Below, in pieces: positions 6,659-8,111 of a stretch of DNA of 8,111 nucleotides. Below the pieces are notes generated by a model. It saw nothing but the letters and a program-made list of their open reading frames with translations, searched no databases and was not told the origin of the DNA. Position numbers and translations under genes: made by a program. This DNA is from an uncultured Rhizobiaceae group bacterium (GTDB lineage: Bacteria > Pseudomonadota > Alphaproteobacteria > Rhizobiales > Rhizobiaceae), in contig CALAIO010000184.1 in NCBI GenBank assembly GCA_937923355.1, positions 1 through 8,111 of the forward strand, in the 5' to 3' direction. Numbering within the stretch: position 1 is the first letter of the stretch; every line of letters begins with the position of its first letter.

Positions 6659-7966
6659 CTAAGTCAGCAGTCCCTCGCCTACGCCTGCGTTGGCTTCTGC
6701 TATCATTTCCGGATTGTAATATTCGCCTGTGTTCACGACCTGCGCCGTTGCGTATTGAAAGTTTTCCATGTCTTCTTGAGGCACGGCTTCGCGCACGAAT
6801 ATTCTGAGCGCTACGAAGATGGCAAAAAATCCTGACAATGACAGAAGTAAATACATGAACATTTTGATTGGCAAAAATTGCAATAAGATTGTTGATGTTA
6901 GTGGGACCAAAAACGCTCCCAATGACCACATGATCATTAAAGTTGAAGACAGGAATACATAATGTTTTGGATCCGCGCGATCATTGGCGAGCGCACTGGA
7001 CACAGAGTATATTGTCTCAATCGAACCCGACCAAAGTGCGAACATTAATATTAGCCAAATAAAGTTCAAATTGGATTCGGTCAGGATTGCAATGACACCG
7101 AAAACAGTCGACATGGCAGCAACCGTGAACAGAATATAACGACGGTCAATTCGGTCTGATGCAGCGCCCATGGGCAATTGCACGACCAACAATCCCAACT
7201 GCATCATCAGGAGCAACAAACCTATATCTGCAGGAGAATATTCCAGTGTGCCAGCGTAAACAGGTGCCAGGCCTTGCAAGGTCATGGTCAAGCCACCAAC
7301 ACATAACATGCCCATCAAACCGACAGGAGAAAGTTTCCAGAGTTTACGCACCTGGATATTAAATCCTTCTGGTGGTTCTGGCTGGCGAAGTCTTGTAAGA
7401 CCAACCGGGAAAATTGCTAATGTCACAAGGCCGATACAAAGCGCCATGGGCACATTGCTATCCACATCCATAAAACCAATGCTGTAGGAACCCAGCCCCA
7501 TGGAAACAACGTAAAGCACATAGAAAGTTGTGATGACGCGCCCTCGGTTTTCGTCTGTACAGGCATCATGCAACCAGCTTTGCACAACGATGAAGACGCC
7601 GTTGGTTCCAAACCCGTAGATAATTCGGGCAAAAATCCAGATGTAAGGATTTTCAAACAAGAGAATTATCAGAAACGACCAAATAATTAGCGCGTAAACG
7701 ATCATGAACACACGCGCATGACCCGATAGACGCAATAAAAACCCAACAACCAAACAGCCAATTAACCCACCAAAAGAAAGTGCGGGAAACATGGCTGAGG
7801 CGACCCACGGCTCAAACCCTGCATTGGAGAGTGTGATCGGAATATAGGCAAAGGCAAGTCCTGATGCTGCTGCCATCATCATGGTAGAAATGATAATACC
7901 AGACATGGCAATCGGCGTCGCACTGACGCGAACTTCCGTTGTCTCAATGATGGTTTCTTCTTCCAC
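6659..7966 (-). CDS. major facilitator superfamily transporter, YcaD-like
   Basis: This is a 435-residue polytopic protein with about 12 hydrophobic segments in two halves. The halves are joined by a hydrophilic loop near 191-212 (RLRQPEPPEGFNIQVRKLW). The first cytoplasmic loop carries a reduced motif A, RLSGHAR (79-85), and its repeat in the second half reads GAASDRIDRRY (267-277). The stretch ARIIYGFGTNGVFIVVQSWL followed by DENRGRV (138-143 region) resembles E. coli YcaD (WRFVAGVG, VVVES, RNRGR). The substrate of YcaD-like carriers is not established and I do not assign one. A 45-residue hydrophilic C-terminal tail follows the last helix. The start is GTG at 7964-7966, supported by AGAGGTG at 7971-7977 with 4 bases of spacing; the next in-frame ATG (residue 21) would sit directly against helix 1. 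The gene converges on the small membrane protein gene, with 3 bases between the stop codons. Confidence 0.9.
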   Translation of the reverse strand: MEEETIIETTEVRVSATPIAMSGIIISTMMMAAASGLAFAYIPITLSNAGFEPWVASAMFPALSFGGLIGCLVVGFLLRLSGHARVFMIVYALIIWSFLIILLFENPYIWIFARIIYGFGTNGVFIVVQSWLHDACTDENRGRVITTFYVLYVVSMGLGSYSIGFMDVDSNVPMALCIGLVTLAIFPVGLTRLRQPEPPEGFNIQVRKLWKLSPVGLMGMLCVGGLTMTLQGLAPVYAGTLEYSPADIGLLLLMMQLGLLVVQLPMGAASDRIDRRYILFTVAAMSTVFGVIAILTESNLNFIWLILMFALWSGSIETIYSVSSALANDRADPKHYVFLSSTLMIMWSLGAFLVPLTSTILLQFLPIKMFMYLLLSLSGFFAIFVALRIFVREAVPQEDMENFQYATAQVVNTGEYYNPEMIAEANAGVGEGLLT

Positions 7967-7975
7967 AATGCACCT

Positions 7976-7993
7976 CTTGGTATTTTCACCAAG
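7976..7993 (-). promoter_or_regulatory. leader hairpin abutting the transporter ribosome binding site
   Basis: On the minus strand CTTGGT (7988-7993) and ACCAAG (7976-7981) form a perfect 6-base stem with a GAAAAT loop. The 3' arm overlaps the first two bases of the AGAGGTG ribosome binding site (7971-7977), so folding of the mRNA could limit access of the ribosome to the GTG start codon. The symmetry could equally be a DNA operator. Short stems like this also arise by chance, so the functional claim is tentative, though the repeat itself is certain. Confidence 0.4.
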
Positions 7994-8051
7994 CTCTACC
8001 TGAACTGTAGAAAATGGAATCTCTAATTACGGCATTTGTGTCGTATTGGTT

Positions 8052-8063
8052 TAATCATGATTA
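8052..8063. repeat. 12-base perfect palindrome upstream of the transporter gene
   Basis: TAATCATGATTA is an exact palindrome located 86-97 bases upstream of the transporter start codon. Twenty-one bases to its right there is a second, interrupted dyad, AGCC-N4-GGCT (8085-8096). Palindromes in transporter upstream regions are often binding sites for dimeric regulators, but no regulator gene is visible in the window. I see no convincing -35/-10 pair for the transporter within these 145 bases, and no gene in them. Confidence 0.35.
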
Positions 8064-8111
8064 TGGATAGGTCTTGACGGATTCAGCCAATCGGCTAAAC
8101 CACATGTAATA

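Noticed and set aside
6558..6929. 123-residue minus-strand open frame across the transporter C-terminus and the small gene
   Set aside because: It overlaps the MFS gene in another frame and runs antisense to the small membrane protein. Its arginine/serine-rich content is typical of a shadow frame.
8072..8101. TTGACG at about 8074 followed by TAAACC as a rightward promoter leaving the window
   Set aside because: The -10 candidate matches only 3 of 6 positions and the downstream gene, if any, cannot be seen.
1..8111. Mobile elements, CRISPR array, tRNA or other RNA genes, defence or biosynthetic cluster
   Set aside because: I saw no transposase or integrase, no spaced direct repeats, no cloverleaf-like segment and no family tied to such systems. 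All genes are ordinary core or transport functions.

Overview
The window looks like chromosomal core DNA from an alphaproteobacterium, most likely of the order Hyphomicrobiales (Rhizobiales). The protein content and gene order support this: a polyprenyl diphosphate synthase divergent from a DUF2007 protein, a TrmN6-type methyltransferase, an S49 peptidase and a small membrane protein on one side, and a secreted TPR protein, ispE and moaB on the other. Base composition is moderate, roughly in the mid-40s percent GC by eye. That is low for soil rhizobia and suggests a marine or host-associated relative; this placement is inference.

Layout. Positions 1-3088 (minus strand) hold a tightly packed transcription unit that reads TPR protein, ispE, moaB. 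The TPR and ispE genes share one base (TAATG), and the moaB ribosome binding site overlaps the ispE stop codon. MoaB runs off the left edge. After a 142-base gap comes a long-chain polyprenyl diphosphate synthase (3231-4250, minus). A 175-base divergent intergenic region (4251-4425) holds candidate promoters for both directions and two nested dyads. To its right, on the plus strand, are DUF2007 (4426-4650), a TrmN6-like methyltransferase (4687-5505), an S49/SppA-like peptidase (5603-6454) and a 59-residue single-pass membrane protein (6476-6655). A major facilitator transporter on the minus strand (6659-7966, GTG start) converges on that small gene with only 3 bases between the stop codons. 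The last 145 bases are its upstream region, which contains a leader hairpin touching the ribosome binding site and a 12-base perfect palindrome.

How the genes fit together. IspE makes an intermediate of the MEP pathway, which supplies isoprenoid precursors. The polyprenyl synthase turns such precursors into the long side chain of ubiquinone. MoaB belongs to molybdenum cofactor biosynthesis. The methyltransferase probably modifies tRNA. The S49 peptidase and the small membrane protein probably act at or near the membrane. The transporter's substrate cannot be read from sequence.

I found no mobile element, CRISPR array, RNA gene, toxin-antitoxin pair or defence system, and nothing that qualifies as a new biological system. 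The points most worth a second look are the small membrane protein, the transporter sitting where I would expect glyQ/glyS in related genomes, and the dyads and hairpin in front of the divergent genes and the transporter.
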